Translations under genes and position numbers: made by a program
Assembly (NCBI GenBank): GCA_002421915.1
Contig: DISA01000076.1
Location: 1 to 30,979, forward strand
Direction: 5' to 3'
Origin: Gallionellaceae bacterium UBA6222
Lineage (GTDB): Bacteria; Pseudomonadota; Gammaproteobacteria; Burkholderiales; Gallionellaceae
DNA: 30,979 bases
In this document: piece after piece, positions 15,775-24,419 of the stretch
Numbering within the stretch: the stretch's first letter is position 1
Layout: each line of letters opens with the position of its first letter
The notes under the pieces: generated by a model
Seen by the model: only the letters and a program-made list of their open reading frames with translations
Told to the model about the DNA's origin: nothing
The model's database searches: none

Positions 15775-15849
15775 TGGTACCCCGGACGGGAATCGAACCT
15801 GTAACTAGCCCTTAGGAGGGGCTTGTTATATCCATTTAACTACCGGGGC
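15775..15849 (-). tRNA. tRNA-Arg (anticodon CCU)
   Basis: On the minus strand a 75-base cloverleaf is readable: acceptor GCCCCGG with CCGGGGT (one G-U pair), D-arm GTTA/TAAC, anticodon stem AGCCC/GGGCT around CTCCTAA, T-loop TTCGATT, discriminator A and an encoded CCA (15775-15777). The anticodon CCT reads AGG. The layout matches E. coli argW closely. The T-stem is ACAGG/CCCGT, with an A-C mismatch at its middle pair (bases 15800 and 15788). It is convergent with selD. Confidence 0.95.
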
Positions 15850-15859
15850 AGCGGCGCGC

Positions 15860-15865
15860 ATTCTA
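15860..15865 (-). promoter_or_regulatory. Candidate tRNA promoter -10 box with GC-rich discriminator
   Basis: On the minus strand TAGAAT stands 10 bases before the mature tRNA 5' end and is followed by GCGCGCC. That GC-rich discriminator is typical of stable-RNA promoters under stringent control. A good -35 box is not seen at the usual distance. Confidence 0.4.
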
Positions 15866-15927
15866 ACGTAAAATCGCGCCCCCGCCGATGTTGCAATGGG
15901 CGCGCTCATGCAGAAAGATCAAGCAAC

Positions 15928-16374
15928 ATGCGATTTCCAAACCTGAATATTTTCCTGGCATGGTTTTTCATGCCGCAGACCATCTTTATGGGGTGGGTGG
16001 CGGCGGCGGGGGGCATGCTGCTCAACCTGCTCGGTCTGGCGACCGCCGAAGGCGATATTCCAAGCCGCATGGTGGGTGCGTTGCTGCTGTTTGCGCTGGT
16101 TTTCCTGGTCTGGTTTCAGCTGCGCGGCTTGCCGCCGCAAGGGGAATCGGGGGGCAATGGCTACACGCTGGGTCATCGCCTGACCCTGATTGGCAATGTG
16201 CTGGCTGCCTGCTTGTTCGTGTTCCATTTTTTCGCGCCGGGCGTCGAAAACTACAATGTGTATCTGGTGCTGGACAAGTTCACCACCATGTTCGGTTACC
16301 TGTGTCTGGGCTTCTTTGCAATCGGTTTCTCTTTCATCTATCAATCTTCATTGCCGCAGGAAAAGAATAGTTAA
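15928..16374 (+). CDS. Small integral membrane protein, unknown function
   Basis: A 148-residue protein I do not recognise. It has four or so hydrophobic helices (about residues 8-36, 47-64, 82-102 and 117-138), short polar loops and no signal peptide beyond the first helix. The loop around residues 40-45 is acidic, and GYTLGHRL precedes the third helix. The ATG at 15928 was chosen because the first helix follows immediately; the open frame upstream runs through the tRNA gene. Its stop is directly followed by the uup ATG, so co-expression with uup is likely. Confidence 0.65.
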   Translation: MRFPNLNIFLAWFFMPQTIFMGWVAAAGGMLLNLLGLATAEGDIPSRMVGALLLFALVFLVWFQLRGLPPQGESGGNGYTLGHRLTLIGNVLAACLFVFHFFAPGVENYNVYLVLDKFTTMFGYLCLGFFAIGFSFIYQSSLPQEKNS

Positions 16375-18273
16375 ATGCCTTACATCACGCTGGATAAAGC
16401 CTCTCTCGCCTTTGGTCACGTCGCCCTGCTGGATCACGTGGAATTTCAACTCGACGAAGGCGAGCGTGTCGGCCTGATCGGGCGCAACGGCGGCGGCAAG
16501 TCCAGTCTGCTCAAGGTGCTGGCCGGACTTGCCCACCTCGATGATGGAACACTGTGGCGGCAACCTTCCGCGCGCATCGCTTACGTCAGCCAGGAGCCGG
16601 TGCTGGATGCAGAGGCCACCGTGTTCGACGAAGTGGCGCGCGGCCTGGGCGAATTGCAGAAGATTATTACTGCTTACCATCATCTGTCGCATCAACTGGC
16701 CGAGCCGGACGCTGATTACGACACGTTGCTGGCGCAGATGCAACCGCTGCAGACCGCGCTGGAAGCGCAGAACGGCTGGGCAGTGCAGGCGCGCATCGAG
16801 ACCGCCATCCAGCGGCTGGAACTGGATCCGGAAGCATTGGTGGGTTCGCTTTCCGGTGGGGTGCGCAAGCGCGTGGCTTTGGCGCAGGCGCTGGTGGCAG
16901 AACCCGATGTGCTGATCCTCGACGAACCGACAAACCATCTGGACTTCGCTTCCATCGAATGGCTGGAAGGGCTGCTCACCAGTTTCCGTGGTAGCGTGCT
17001 GCTGGTTACCCACGACCGGAAATTTCTCGACAATGTCGTTACCCGCATCGTCGAGCTGGATCGCGGCAAACTGGCGAGCTTTCCCGGCAATTTTGCGGCG
17101 TACCTGAAGGTCAAGGAGCGCATGCTGGCAGATGAGGCCGTGCTCAATGCCAAGTTCGACAAAGTGCTGGCGCAGGAGGAGGTGTGGATCCGCCAGGGTG
17201 TGAAGGCGCGGCGAACCCGCAACGAGGGCCGTGTGCTGCGGCTGGAACAGTTGCGGCGCGAGCGCGCGGCGCGGCGCGAAAAACTCGGCAAGGTGGAGAT
17301 GAATCTGGATGCGGGTGACCGCTCCGGCAAGCTGGTGGCGGAACTAACGCATGTGAGCAAGTCGTTCGGCGAGAGTAAAGTCATCGATGATTTTTCCTGC
17401 CGTATCCAGCGCGGTGACAAGATTGGCCTGCTTGGCCCCAACGGAGCTGGAAAGAGCACGTTGCTCAAGATCATCCTCGGTGAGTTGGGACCGGATAGCG
17501 GTTCGGTGAAACTGGGCACGAAGTTGAGTGTGGCCTATTTTGACCAGTTGCGCGCACAGCTTGACGATAACGCAACGCTGGCGGATACCATCAGCCAAGG
17601 TGCGGATTTCATCGAAATTGGCGGCGCGAGGAAGCATGTCATCAGTTATCTCGGTGATTTTCTGTTTCCCCCGGAGCGCGCGCGCTCCCCGGTGAAGAGC
17701 TGTTCCGGCGGCGAGCGCAACCGCCTGCTGCTGGCGCGATTATTCACCCAGCCGGCCAACGTACTGGTGCTGGACGAACCGACCAACGACCTGGATATCG
17801 AAACACTGGAATTGCTGGAGGAAATGCTGGCGCAATACGACGGAACATTGTTTCTGGTCAGCCACGACCGCACTTTTCTCGATAATGTGGTGACTCAGGT
17901 GATCGCCTTTGAGGGTGACGGCAAGCTGATGGAATATGTTGGCGGTTATGAAGACTGGGTGCGGGTGAAGCAGTTTGCGGCCGGGCAGAAAGCGCCGGAG
18001 ACGGTACAAGCGAAACCCCTTGTCAAAGTGATCGCAGCCAAATCAAAACCGTCGGCAAAGCTCAATTCCAGGGAACAGAAGGAGTTGGACGAGATGCCGC
18101 AGCGTATTGAGTCCCTGGAGCGTGAACAACAGGAAATTGCGACGGCACTTGGATCGGGTGCGTTGTTCCGCGATAATCCAAGCCATGCCAGGCAGCTGAC
18201 CCGGCGCGCCGCCGGGATCGAGGTAAAGTTGCAGGAATTGATGGCGCGCTGGGAGGCGCTGGAAAATCGTTGA
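16375..18273 (+). CDS. uup: ABC-F ATPase Uup
   Basis: Soluble twin-ATPase of the ABC-F class, linked to ribosome function and to limiting precise transposon excision and replication intermediates. The 632-residue product has a first ABC domain with GRNGGGKS (36-43), LSGG (159-162) and ILDEPTNHLD (181-190). An inter-domain linker follows, then a second ABC domain with GPNGAGKST (354-362) and VLDEPTNDLD (465-474). The C-terminal part from about residue 565 is charged and likely the coiled coil that distinguishes Uup. The second signature reads CSGGE where LSGGE is usual. The stop overlaps upstream sequence of the next gene. Confidence 0.94.
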   Translation: MPYITLDKASLAFGHVALLDHVEFQLDEGERVGLIGRNGGGKSSLLKVLAGLAHLDDGTLWRQPSARIAYVSQEPVLDAEATVFDEVARGLGELQKIITAYHHLSHQLAEPDADYDTLLAQMQPLQTALEAQNGWAVQARIETAIQRLELDPEALVGSLSGGVRKRVALAQALVAEPDVLILDEPTNHLDFASIEWLEGLLTSFRGSVLLVTHDRKFLDNVVTRIVELDRGKLASFPGNFAAYLKVKERMLADEAVLNAKFDKVLAQEEVWIRQGVKARRTRNEGRVLRLEQLRRERAARREKLGKVEMNLDAGDRSGKLVAELTHVSKSFGESKVIDDFSCRIQRGDKIGLLGPNGAGKSTLLKIILGELGPDSGSVKLGTKLSVAYFDQLRAQLDDNATLADTISQGADFIEIGGARKHVISYLGDFLFPPERARSPVKSCSGGERNRLLLARLFTQPANVLVLDEPTNDLDIETLELLEEMLAQYDGTLFLVSHDRTFLDNVVTQVIAFEGDGKLMEYVGGYEDWVRVKQFAAGQKAPETVQAKPLVKVIAAKSKPSAKLNSREQKELDEMPQRIESLEREQQEIATALGSGALFRDNPSHARQLTRRAAGIEVKLQELMARWEALENR

Positions 18274-18293
18274 TCGGACAAACAGAGGGGGCG

Positions 18294-19496
18294 ATGAAAA
18301 TCAAGATTCTGTGGTTGACGTTGGCTGCAGTCACGATAGCTTTGCCGGCCTGTTCCACACAACAGATGATGCAGGTGGCCACCGCCAGCGACCCGAAACA
18401 GGCGCTCAAGAGCATGGCCGACAGCCGGGTGACGTCCTACAAATACAACCCGCAACTGGTTTTATCCGATTTGAAAAAAGTTCAGGCGGAATACAACCGT
18501 CTGATGGGCAATGTGCGAAAAGAAAGCGGCGCGAAGTGGGGGACGCGGGAATCGCGCACGCTGCCCAGTCGCACGCGTTACGTGAAATACACCGAGAACT
18601 ACAAAAACCGTGTGGTGGTGGATTACGACACGGGGACCATCATGATCGAACATCTGGAAGAAGACAAAGTCGCCGACAAGTTGCGCAATGCCGCAGTGGT
18701 CGCGTTGCTCACGCCGGACGATCCGGGTGCGGTCGATCTGTTCTCCGACAAAGAGATTGTACTCAACGGTAAACCCTATCTGCAGGAACTGGTGGTGGAT
18801 CAGAATAATACTGTACTCAAGTCGCGCGAGGATGTGGAACGTTACGCCGACTATCTGGTGGCGAATCAGTTGCAGCGCCGCAGTATTGATGCCGACGGGG
18901 TCAGCAAGAATGTGTTGTACGTGCAGATGCGCATGGTCAACGCCCATCTTGACAAACGCGCGGTGCAATACGCAGCCACCGTGCGCGCGCATTCGGAAAA
19001 CACCAAAGTCAGCCGCAGCCTGATCTATGCCGTAATCAAAACGGAAAGCTCTTTCAATCCCTACGCGGTCTCCAGCGCGCCTGCCTACGGCATGATGCAA
19101 CTTGTTCCTTCCAGCGGCGGGCGTGAAGCCTACCGCAAGGCCAAAGGGGAGGATGTGATGCCGAGCAAGGAATACCTGTTCGATGCCGGCAACAACATCG
19201 AACTGGGCGCGACCTATCTCGGTGTGCTGCTCAACGACAGCCCGCTGCGCGCGATCCGCAACCCGGTATCGCGCGAGTATTGCGCCATTGCCGCCTACAA
19301 CACCGGGCCTTCCAATGTGTTCCGCGCGTTCAGCAAGTTGAGTGGCAGGGCGCGTCAGGAAGAAGCGCTGGACAGGATCAACTCAATGCGCCCGGACCAG
19401 GTCTTTGATGCACTGCGCAGCAACCTCCCTTACGAGGAAACCCGTGGCTACGTGGTAAAGGTGACAGAGGCGAAGAAACGCTACGCCACGATGTGA
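18294..19496 (+). CDS. MltC-like membrane-bound lytic murein transglycosylase
   Basis: Lipoprotein that cleaves peptidoglycan between MurNAc and GlcNAc with formation of 1,6-anhydroMurNAc. The 400-residue precursor starts with a lipoprotein signal ending in the lipobox LPAC (Cys near residue 20). A family-specific N-terminal domain (DUF3393-like, about 60-240) precedes an SLT domain with the catalytic Glu in IKTESSFNPYAVS, then GMMQLVP and AAYNTGP. GAGGGGG lies just before the ATG at 18294. E. coli MltC is about 360 residues, so this protein is slightly longer. It follows uup by 20 bases and may share its transcript. Confidence 0.9.
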   Translation: MKIKILWLTLAAVTIALPACSTQQMMQVATASDPKQALKSMADSRVTSYKYNPQLVLSDLKKVQAEYNRLMGNVRKESGAKWGTRESRTLPSRTRYVKYTENYKNRVVVDYDTGTIMIEHLEEDKVADKLRNAAVVALLTPDDPGAVDLFSDKEIVLNGKPYLQELVVDQNNTVLKSREDVERYADYLVANQLQRRSIDADGVSKNVLYVQMRMVNAHLDKRAVQYAATVRAHSENTKVSRSLIYAVIKTESSFNPYAVSSAPAYGMMQLVPSSGGREAYRKAKGEDVMPSKEYLFDAGNNIELGATYLGVLLNDSPLRAIRNPVSREYCAIAAYNTGPSNVFRAFSKLSGRARQEEALDRINSMRPDQVFDALRSNLPYEETRGYVVKVTEAKKRYATM

Positions 19497-19536
19497 TGAA
19501 CTGTGCAGTGTTTGCGCGGGGACCTTGCAGCGTGTC

Positions 19537-19566
19537 TTGAACAGGCATAGCCTGTAAGCGTATCAA
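19537..19566 (+). promoter_or_regulatory. Candidate promoter with operator-like dyad before DUF3330 gene
   Basis: TTGAAC (19537-19542) and TATCAA (19561-19566) are spaced 18 bases, each matching four of six consensus bases. Between them lies a perfect dyad, ACAGGC-ATA-GCCTGT (19541-19555), placed where a repressor would block RNA polymerase. No known regulator with this site comes to mind. Confidence 0.4.
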
Positions 19567-19587
19567 CGCCACAGAAGGAGGTGTGTC

Positions 19588-19773
19588 ATGACGAGTAAAC
19601 CGGATCCCACCGCAAAATCCATTGCCTGCGAAATCTGTCTGAAAGAAGTCCCATTGAACGAGGCCAAACGTTTCGAGGCTGAAGACTATGTCGCGCATTT
19701 CTGCGGGCTGGATTGTTATGCGGAATGGAAACAGCGCAGCGAGAAGTCGCCGTTGCCCGAAAACCGGAAGTAA
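19588..19773 (+). CDS. DUF3330 zinc-ribbon protein, 61 aa
   Basis: A small soluble protein with one four-cysteine metal site: CEIC near residue 14 and CGLDC near residue 39, as in zinc ribbons. This pattern and the DYVAHFCGLDCYAEW segment fit the DUF3330 family of proteobacteria, whose role is unknown. A very strong ribosome site (AAGGAGGTG) precedes the ATG. Its own promoter with a dyad suggests separate regulation from the transglycosylase upstream. It ends 12 bases before the convergent MFS gene. Confidence 0.85.
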   Translation: MTSKPDPTAKSIACEICLKEVPLNEAKRFEAEDYVAHFCGLDCYAEWKQRSEKSPLPENRK

Positions 19774-19785
19774 TCGTCAATTGCT

Positions 19786-20976
19786 TTATTTCGCCGCAGC
19801 AGGCCGCCAGAGCAAACCGGCAGCGGCGATCACACAGAACACTGCGCCGGCATAGAAAGTGAATGCGGCACCAAGCCGATCCCACAGCAATCCTGCCAGC
19901 ACACTGGCAACCAGCATCGCCAGACCGCTCATCAAATTGAAAAAACCGTAGCCCGTGCCGCGCAAGTCGGCGGGCGTTACATCAGCCACCATGCGCGCCA
20001 GCAAGCCCTGCGTGATGCCCAGATGCACCCCCCACAACGTGACGCCGAGCAGCACTGTCGTCCAGTGGTCGTCGGTCGCCAGCACCAGATCGGCAGCAAT
20101 CAATACCGTCAGCCCGAGTACCAATAATTTGGTATGGCTCATGCTGTCGGATAGTTTGCCGAAAGGGTACGCCGATGCGGCGTAGATCACATTCATTGCC
20201 ACCATCACCAGTGGCACCAGCGCAATAGCGATGCCACCCTGCGCGGCGCGCAAAACAAGGAAGGCTTCGCTGAAACGCGCGAGCGTAAACACCGCGCCGA
20301 TGCCCACAACCCACCAGTAATTTGAGCCCAGACGACGCAGATTCGCGCGGCTGATCGGATTGATCGGCTGATGCACGGCCGTCCTTTTTGGTTCGTGCAC
20401 GCCGAACAACAGCAGCGCCACCGCCAGCAATCCCGGAACCAGCGCCACCCAGAATACCGCACGAAAATCGTTGGCCCACCACAGCATCAGTCCCACACCC
20501 AGCAACGGCCCGACAAACGCGCCCACCGTGTCCAGCGATTGGCGCAGACCGAACGCTGCACCGCGGATTTTGAGTGGTGTGATGTCGGCGAGCAGGGCAT
20601 CGCGCGGCGCGCCGCGTATTCCCTTGCCGATGCGGTCAAGAAAGCGCGCACTCAACACCATGCCGACTCCCGTGGCGAGCGCGAACATCGGCTTGCTCAG
20701 CGCGCCCAGTGCATAGCCAAATACGGCCAGCCCCTTGCGCTTACCGAGATAGTCACTCAATACACCGGAGAACACCTTCACCAGCAACGCGGTGGCCTCG
20801 GCGATACCTTCGATCACCCCAACCGTCAGCGCGCTGGCCCCCAGCACCGTCACCATGAACAGCGGCAACAGGCTGTGGATCATCTCCGACGAGATATCCA
20901 TCAGCAGACTGACGAAACCCAGCACCCACACGCCGTTGGGTATCCCGGTCAATGCCTCCTTGCCAATCTTTTGCAT
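19786..20976 (-). CDS. MFS transporter
   Basis: A 396-residue inner-membrane major facilitator with about twelve hydrophobic helices. The loop GVLSDYLGKRKGLAVFGY after the second or third helix is the MFS signature, and RFLDRIGKGIRGAPRDALLAD is typical of a subgroup of uncharacterised proteobacterial transporters. The substrate cannot be told from the sequence. The ATG at 20976 (MQKIGKEALTG) was chosen because the helices start just after it. The frame stays open a further 786 bases upstream, but that part is antisense to the helicase gene and has no transporter features. Confidence 0.87.
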   Translation of the reverse strand: MQKIGKEALTGIPNGVWVLGFVSLLMDISSEMIHSLLPLFMVTVLGASALTVGVIEGIAEATALLVKVFSGVLSDYLGKRKGLAVFGYALGALSKPMFALATGVGMVLSARFLDRIGKGIRGAPRDALLADITPLKIRGAAFGLRQSLDTVGAFVGPLLGVGLMLWWANDFRAVFWVALVPGLLAVALLLFGVHEPKRTAVHQPINPISRANLRRLGSNYWWVVGIGAVFTLARFSEAFLVLRAAQGGIAIALVPLVMVAMNVIYAASAYPFGKLSDSMSHTKLLVLGLTVLIAADLVLATDDHWTTVLLGVTLWGVHLGITQGLLARMVADVTPADLRGTGYGFFNLMSGLAMLVASVLAGLLWDRLGAAFTFYAGAVFCVIAAAGLLWRPAAAK

Positions 20977-21006
20977 AATGCGGTTTTTCCCCGGAGAAAT
21001 TTGAAG

Positions 21007-21023
21007 CTCGCGTAAAATGCGAG
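21007..21023. promoter_or_regulatory. Dyad in divergent MFS/helicase spacer
   Basis: CTCGC (21007-21011) and GCGAG (21019-21023) form a perfect inverted repeat around GTAAAAT in the middle of the 90-base divergent spacer. It could be a shared operator. No convincing -35/-10 pair is seen on either strand. Confidence 0.3.
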
Positions 21024-21066
21024 TCGCACTATATCCCCGTCTCCCGCCAATAACCATATCCTCACA

Positions 21067-22986
21067 GTGACCACCGAAGTCGAACGTTTCTTTTCCGAGC
21101 AAAGCCCGCTTGCCACCGAGGTCGCCTCGTTCCGTCCGCGCGCGCAGCAGCGTGACATGGCGCTGGCCGTGGCCGAGGCGATACGCGACAACGCTATTCT
21201 GGTGGCAGAGGCGGGTACGGGCACGGGCAAGACCTTTGCTTATCTGGTGCCGGCGCTGCTGGCGGGCGGCAAGGTGGTGGTTTCCACCGGCACCAAGAAC
21301 CTGCAAGACCAGTTGTTTCAGAAAGATCTGCCGATGGTGCGCGATGCGCTTAAGGCGCCGGTATCGGTGGCGCTGCTCAAGGGGCGCTCGAACTATGTGT
21401 GCCACTATCATCTGGAGCTTGCTCAATCGAATGGGTTGTTCAAGACGCGCGAGGATGTGAAGCATCTGGCGAAGATCGTGAACTACGCGAGGATGACGCA
21501 GAGCGGTGACAGGAGCGGGTTGGCGGATGTGCCGGAGAACGCGCCGATCTGGATGTATGTGACTTCGACGCGCGACAACTGTCTCGGGCAGGAATGCCCG
21601 CAGCACGATAAATGTTTTGTGCTGAAGGCGCGCAAGGAGGCGATGGAGGCGGACGTTATCGTGGTCAACCATCACCTGTTCTTTGCCGATGTGATGCTGC
21701 GCGACGAGGGGGTGGCGGAGTTGCTGCCGACCTGCAACACGGTGATCTTCGACGAGGCGCACCAGCTGCCGGAGACCGCGAGCCTGTTCTTTGGCAAGAG
21801 TCTTTCCACTTCGCAGCTACTCGATCTGGCGAGCGATACAAGGGTTGAGGCACTGACCTCGGCCAAGGATTTCGCGCTGTTGCCGGTGGCGTGCGATGAA
21901 CTGGAAAAAGCCGCGCGCGACCTGCGGCTCGCGTTCAAGAAAGAAGGGCGTATGGCGGCAGAGGGGACGGGGAATATCAGGGAATTTGCGCCGGCACTGA
22001 AGATGCTGGACGAGAAGTTATGCAAACTCTCCGGGTTGTTGGAGAAGCAGGCCGAACGCAGCGAAGGATTGGAAAATTGCTGGCAGCGGGCGCAAGAGTT
22101 GGTGGAGCAATTGAAGCACTGGCAAGAGAATGATGTGCCGGAAACAGTGCGCTGGCTGGAAGTGTTTCACCACTCACTGCAACTCAACACCACACCGCTG
22201 TCCATCGCCGACATCTTTGCCAAGCAGATCAGCGGCCATCCGCGCGCCTGGATATTCACCTCTGCCACATTGGCGGTGAAGCAGAATTTCTCGCATTACC
22301 AGAACGAGATGGGCTTAATGGAGGCGCGCACCGCCTGCTGGGACAGTCCGTTCGATTATCCGCAACAGGCGCTGTTATATGTGCCGCAGAACTTGCCGGA
22401 GCCGAACACGGAGGGTTATACAGATGCCGTGGTGCAGGCCGCACTGCCGCTGATCGAGGCGAGCCGGGGTAGGGCATTCCTGCTGTTCACCAGCCTGCGC
22501 GCAATGCAGCGCGCCTACGAAATTTTGCAGGCCGAGTTCGATCGCAAAAATCTGAAATATCCGCTGCTGATTCAGGGCGAGGGCTCGCGCAATGAATTGC
22601 TCACGCGTTTTCGCGACCATGGCAACGCGGTGCTACTGGGTAGTCAATCGTTCTGGGAGGGGGTCGATGTGCGCGGCGAGGCGTTGTCGCTGGTGGTCAT
22701 CGACAAGTTGCCGTTCGCGCCGCCGGATGATCCGGTGCTGGCGGCGCGTATCGCGGAGTTGAACCGGCAGGGGCGCAACGCGTTCATGGAATTCCAGTTG
22801 CCGCGCGCCATCATCAATCTGAAGCAGGGCGCGGGACGCCTGATCCGCGATGAGCATGACCGCGGCGTACTGATGATCTGCGACCCGCGCCTCATCAGCA
22901 AACACTACGGCAAGCGTATCTGGCAAAGCCTGCCGCCATTCAAGCGCACCAGAGTCGAGGCCGAGGCGGTGGTATTCTTTGGTTAG
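21067..22986 (+). CDS. DinG/YoaA-type ATP-dependent DNA helicase
   Basis: XPD-like superfamily 2 helicase with 5'-3' polarity, linked to repair of stalled forks and R-loops. The 639-residue product has Walker A AEAGTGTGKTFAY (about 48-60), four cysteines fitting the iron-sulfur cluster (Cys112, 172, 177, 183), the DEAH box VIFDEAHQLPE (229-232), and late motifs LLGSQSFWEGVD and QGAGRLIRDEHD. The size and cysteine layout point to YoaA more than to classical DinG. The start is GTG, without a clear ribosome site, and the gene is divergent from the MFS transporter. Confidence 0.92.
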   Translation: MTTEVERFFSEQSPLATEVASFRPRAQQRDMALAVAEAIRDNAILVAEAGTGTGKTFAYLVPALLAGGKVVVSTGTKNLQDQLFQKDLPMVRDALKAPVSVALLKGRSNYVCHYHLELAQSNGLFKTREDVKHLAKIVNYARMTQSGDRSGLADVPENAPIWMYVTSTRDNCLGQECPQHDKCFVLKARKEAMEADVIVVNHHLFFADVMLRDEGVAELLPTCNTVIFDEAHQLPETASLFFGKSLSTSQLLDLASDTRVEALTSAKDFALLPVACDELEKAARDLRLAFKKEGRMAAEGTGNIREFAPALKMLDEKLCKLSGLLEKQAERSEGLENCWQRAQELVEQLKHWQENDVPETVRWLEVFHHSLQLNTTPLSIADIFAKQISGHPRAWIFTSATLAVKQNFSHYQNEMGLMEARTACWDSPFDYPQQALLYVPQNLPEPNTEGYTDAVVQAALPLIEASRGRAFLLFTSLRAMQRAYEILQAEFDRKNLKYPLLIQGEGSRNELLTRFRDHGNAVLLGSQSFWEGVDVRGEALSLVVIDKLPFAPPDDPVLAARIAELNRQGRNAFMEFQLPRAIINLKQGAGRLIRDEHDRGVLMICDPRLISKHYGKRIWQSLPPFKRTRVEAEAVVFFG

Positions 22987-23020
22987 CCCCGGTATATCGG
23001 TTGACGCTTTGGGGGGTTTG

Positions 23021-23048
23021 TTGTCCACTGTCCACGAGCACGTATAGA
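23021..23048 (+). promoter_or_regulatory. Candidate promoter for the HD-GYP gene
   Basis: TTGTCC (23021-23026) and TATAGA (23043-23048) are spaced 16 bases, each matching four consensus positions, ten bases before the ATG. This would give a very short leader. A tandem heptamer TGTCCAC-TGTCCAC (23022-23035) overlaps it. Support is weak. Confidence 0.3.
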
Positions 23049-23058
23049 GCAAAACACA

Positions 23059-24417
23059 ATGAAGTCTTTCCGCAATACCTTTTTAAGTGACCTGATATTC
23101 CATATTGACGAACACAACCTGCACGTGCGGGCGGAGCAGTTGCGTGCACGCCTGAAGTTGCTTCCCTATATGGTGATTGGGCAGGTGCTGGCCGAGCCGC
23201 TGTTTGTCTGGCTGATGTGGGATAGTGGCTCGCATCGTTACCTGTTGTTGTGGCTGGGTTGTGCCTATCTGTTGCACTTGGCCGAGTTCATCGCCTGGCT
23301 GACTTATCGCAACAAGACCAACGGTGTGGCGGAATGCGCGGAGTGGAGCCGCCGGTTCTTCTTCTTCGCTCTGGTGATTGGAATGATGTGGGGCTTTGGG
23401 ACTTTGTTTTTCTTTCCACAGGCATTGTTGCAGCAAGTGCTACTGGTGAGCGTGATGCTGGGGCTTGCGGCGGGCGCTACCACCATGAATGCGACGCATC
23501 CGCCCGCTTTTTTTGCCTATCTGCTGGGTCTGATGTTGCCGCTGGTCTTTCGCGTGATGGTGGAACAGGATGAGACGCATCTGGCACTCAGTTTGCTGCT
23601 GCTGTTGTTTCTGGCGGTAATGCTGGGATCCGGCCAGTTTCTGGGTAAATTCATTTTATTGTCCCTGCGCCAGCGTTTTGAGAATCTTTCCCTGGCACAG
23701 CAACTCGGCACGATGAACGATGTGCTCGAACTCAAGGTGCAGCAGCGTACGGCGCAATTGCAGCACAAGACCGATGAAGTGTCGCAGATCCGCGATGTGA
23801 CCATTATTGCCATGGGTACGCTGGCGGAAACGCGTGATAACGAAACAGGAAATCATCTCCGGCGCACGCAGACCTATATACGCACGCTGGCACTCAAGTT
23901 GCGCGATCACCCCCGATTCAAGGATTTTCTGACGGACGACAATATTGAGTCCCTCTACAAGCTTGCACCTTTGCATGACATCGGAAAGGTTGGAATCCCC
24001 GACTATATCCTGCTCAAACAAGGCAAACTTACGCCGGAAGAATACGAAATCATGAAGACACATCCGACCTTGGGGGCTGATGCGCTGGCCGCAGCGGAAG
24101 CGAGCCTACCTGTACCAAACCGTTTCCTGCACATCGGACGCGAGATTGCCGCCGGGCATCATGAGAAATGGGATGGCAGCGGTTACCCCGATGGGCTGGC
24201 AGGGGATGAGATCCCTATTTCCGCACGCCTGATGGCGCTGGCCGATGTGTATGACGCGCTGATCTCCAAACGTGTTTATAAGAAGGCGTTCTTGCATGAG
24301 GATGCGGTCGCCTTTATTCGTGATGGGCGCGGCGCACACTTCGATCCGGATGTTGTTGATGCATTTTTAGAGATACAGGAAGAATTCGACCGGATCGCCA
24401 AAGAATTCAAGGATTGA
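23059..24417 (+). CDS. Membrane-anchored HD-GYP c-di-GMP phosphodiesterase
   Basis: A 452-residue inner-membrane protein. Residues about 36-200 hold five or six hydrophobic helices forming a membrane sensor module I cannot place in a named family. A coiled linker (about 205-245) leads to the HD-GYP domain, with GNHLRRTQTY, HDIGKVGIPD (His306, Asp307), and HHEKWDGSGYPDGL (367-380) intact. Hydrolysis of c-di-GMP to GMP is therefore likely. The stop codon overlaps an in-frame start of the ankyrin gene (TGATG), which suggests that the two proteins are made together. Confidence 0.9.
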   Translation: MKSFRNTFLSDLIFHIDEHNLHVRAEQLRARLKLLPYMVIGQVLAEPLFVWLMWDSGSHRYLLLWLGCAYLLHLAEFIAWLTYRNKTNGVAECAEWSRRFFFFALVIGMMWGFGTLFFFPQALLQQVLLVSVMLGLAAGATTMNATHPPAFFAYLLGLMLPLVFRVMVEQDETHLALSLLLLLFLAVMLGSGQFLGKFILLSLRQRFENLSLAQQLGTMNDVLELKVQQRTAQLQHKTDEVSQIRDVTIIAMGTLAETRDNETGNHLRRTQTYIRTLALKLRDHPRFKDFLTDDNIESLYKLAPLHDIGKVGIPDYILLKQGKLTPEEYEIMKTHPTLGADALAAAEASLPVPNRFLHIGREIAAGHHEKWDGSGYPDGLAGDEIPISARLMALADVYDALISKRVYKKAFLHEDAVAFIRDGRGAHFDPDVVDAFLEIQEEFDRIAKEFKD

Positions 24418-24419
24418 TG

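Noticed and set aside
15823..15927. Longer start for the small membrane protein before uup
   Set aside because: The extension would be translated through the tRNA-Arg gene and has no ribosome site.
20977..21762. Upstream extension of the MFS transporter frame
   Set aside because: It is arginine/histidine-rich, has no membrane segments and is antisense to the helicase N-terminal half. The transporter helices begin only after 20976.
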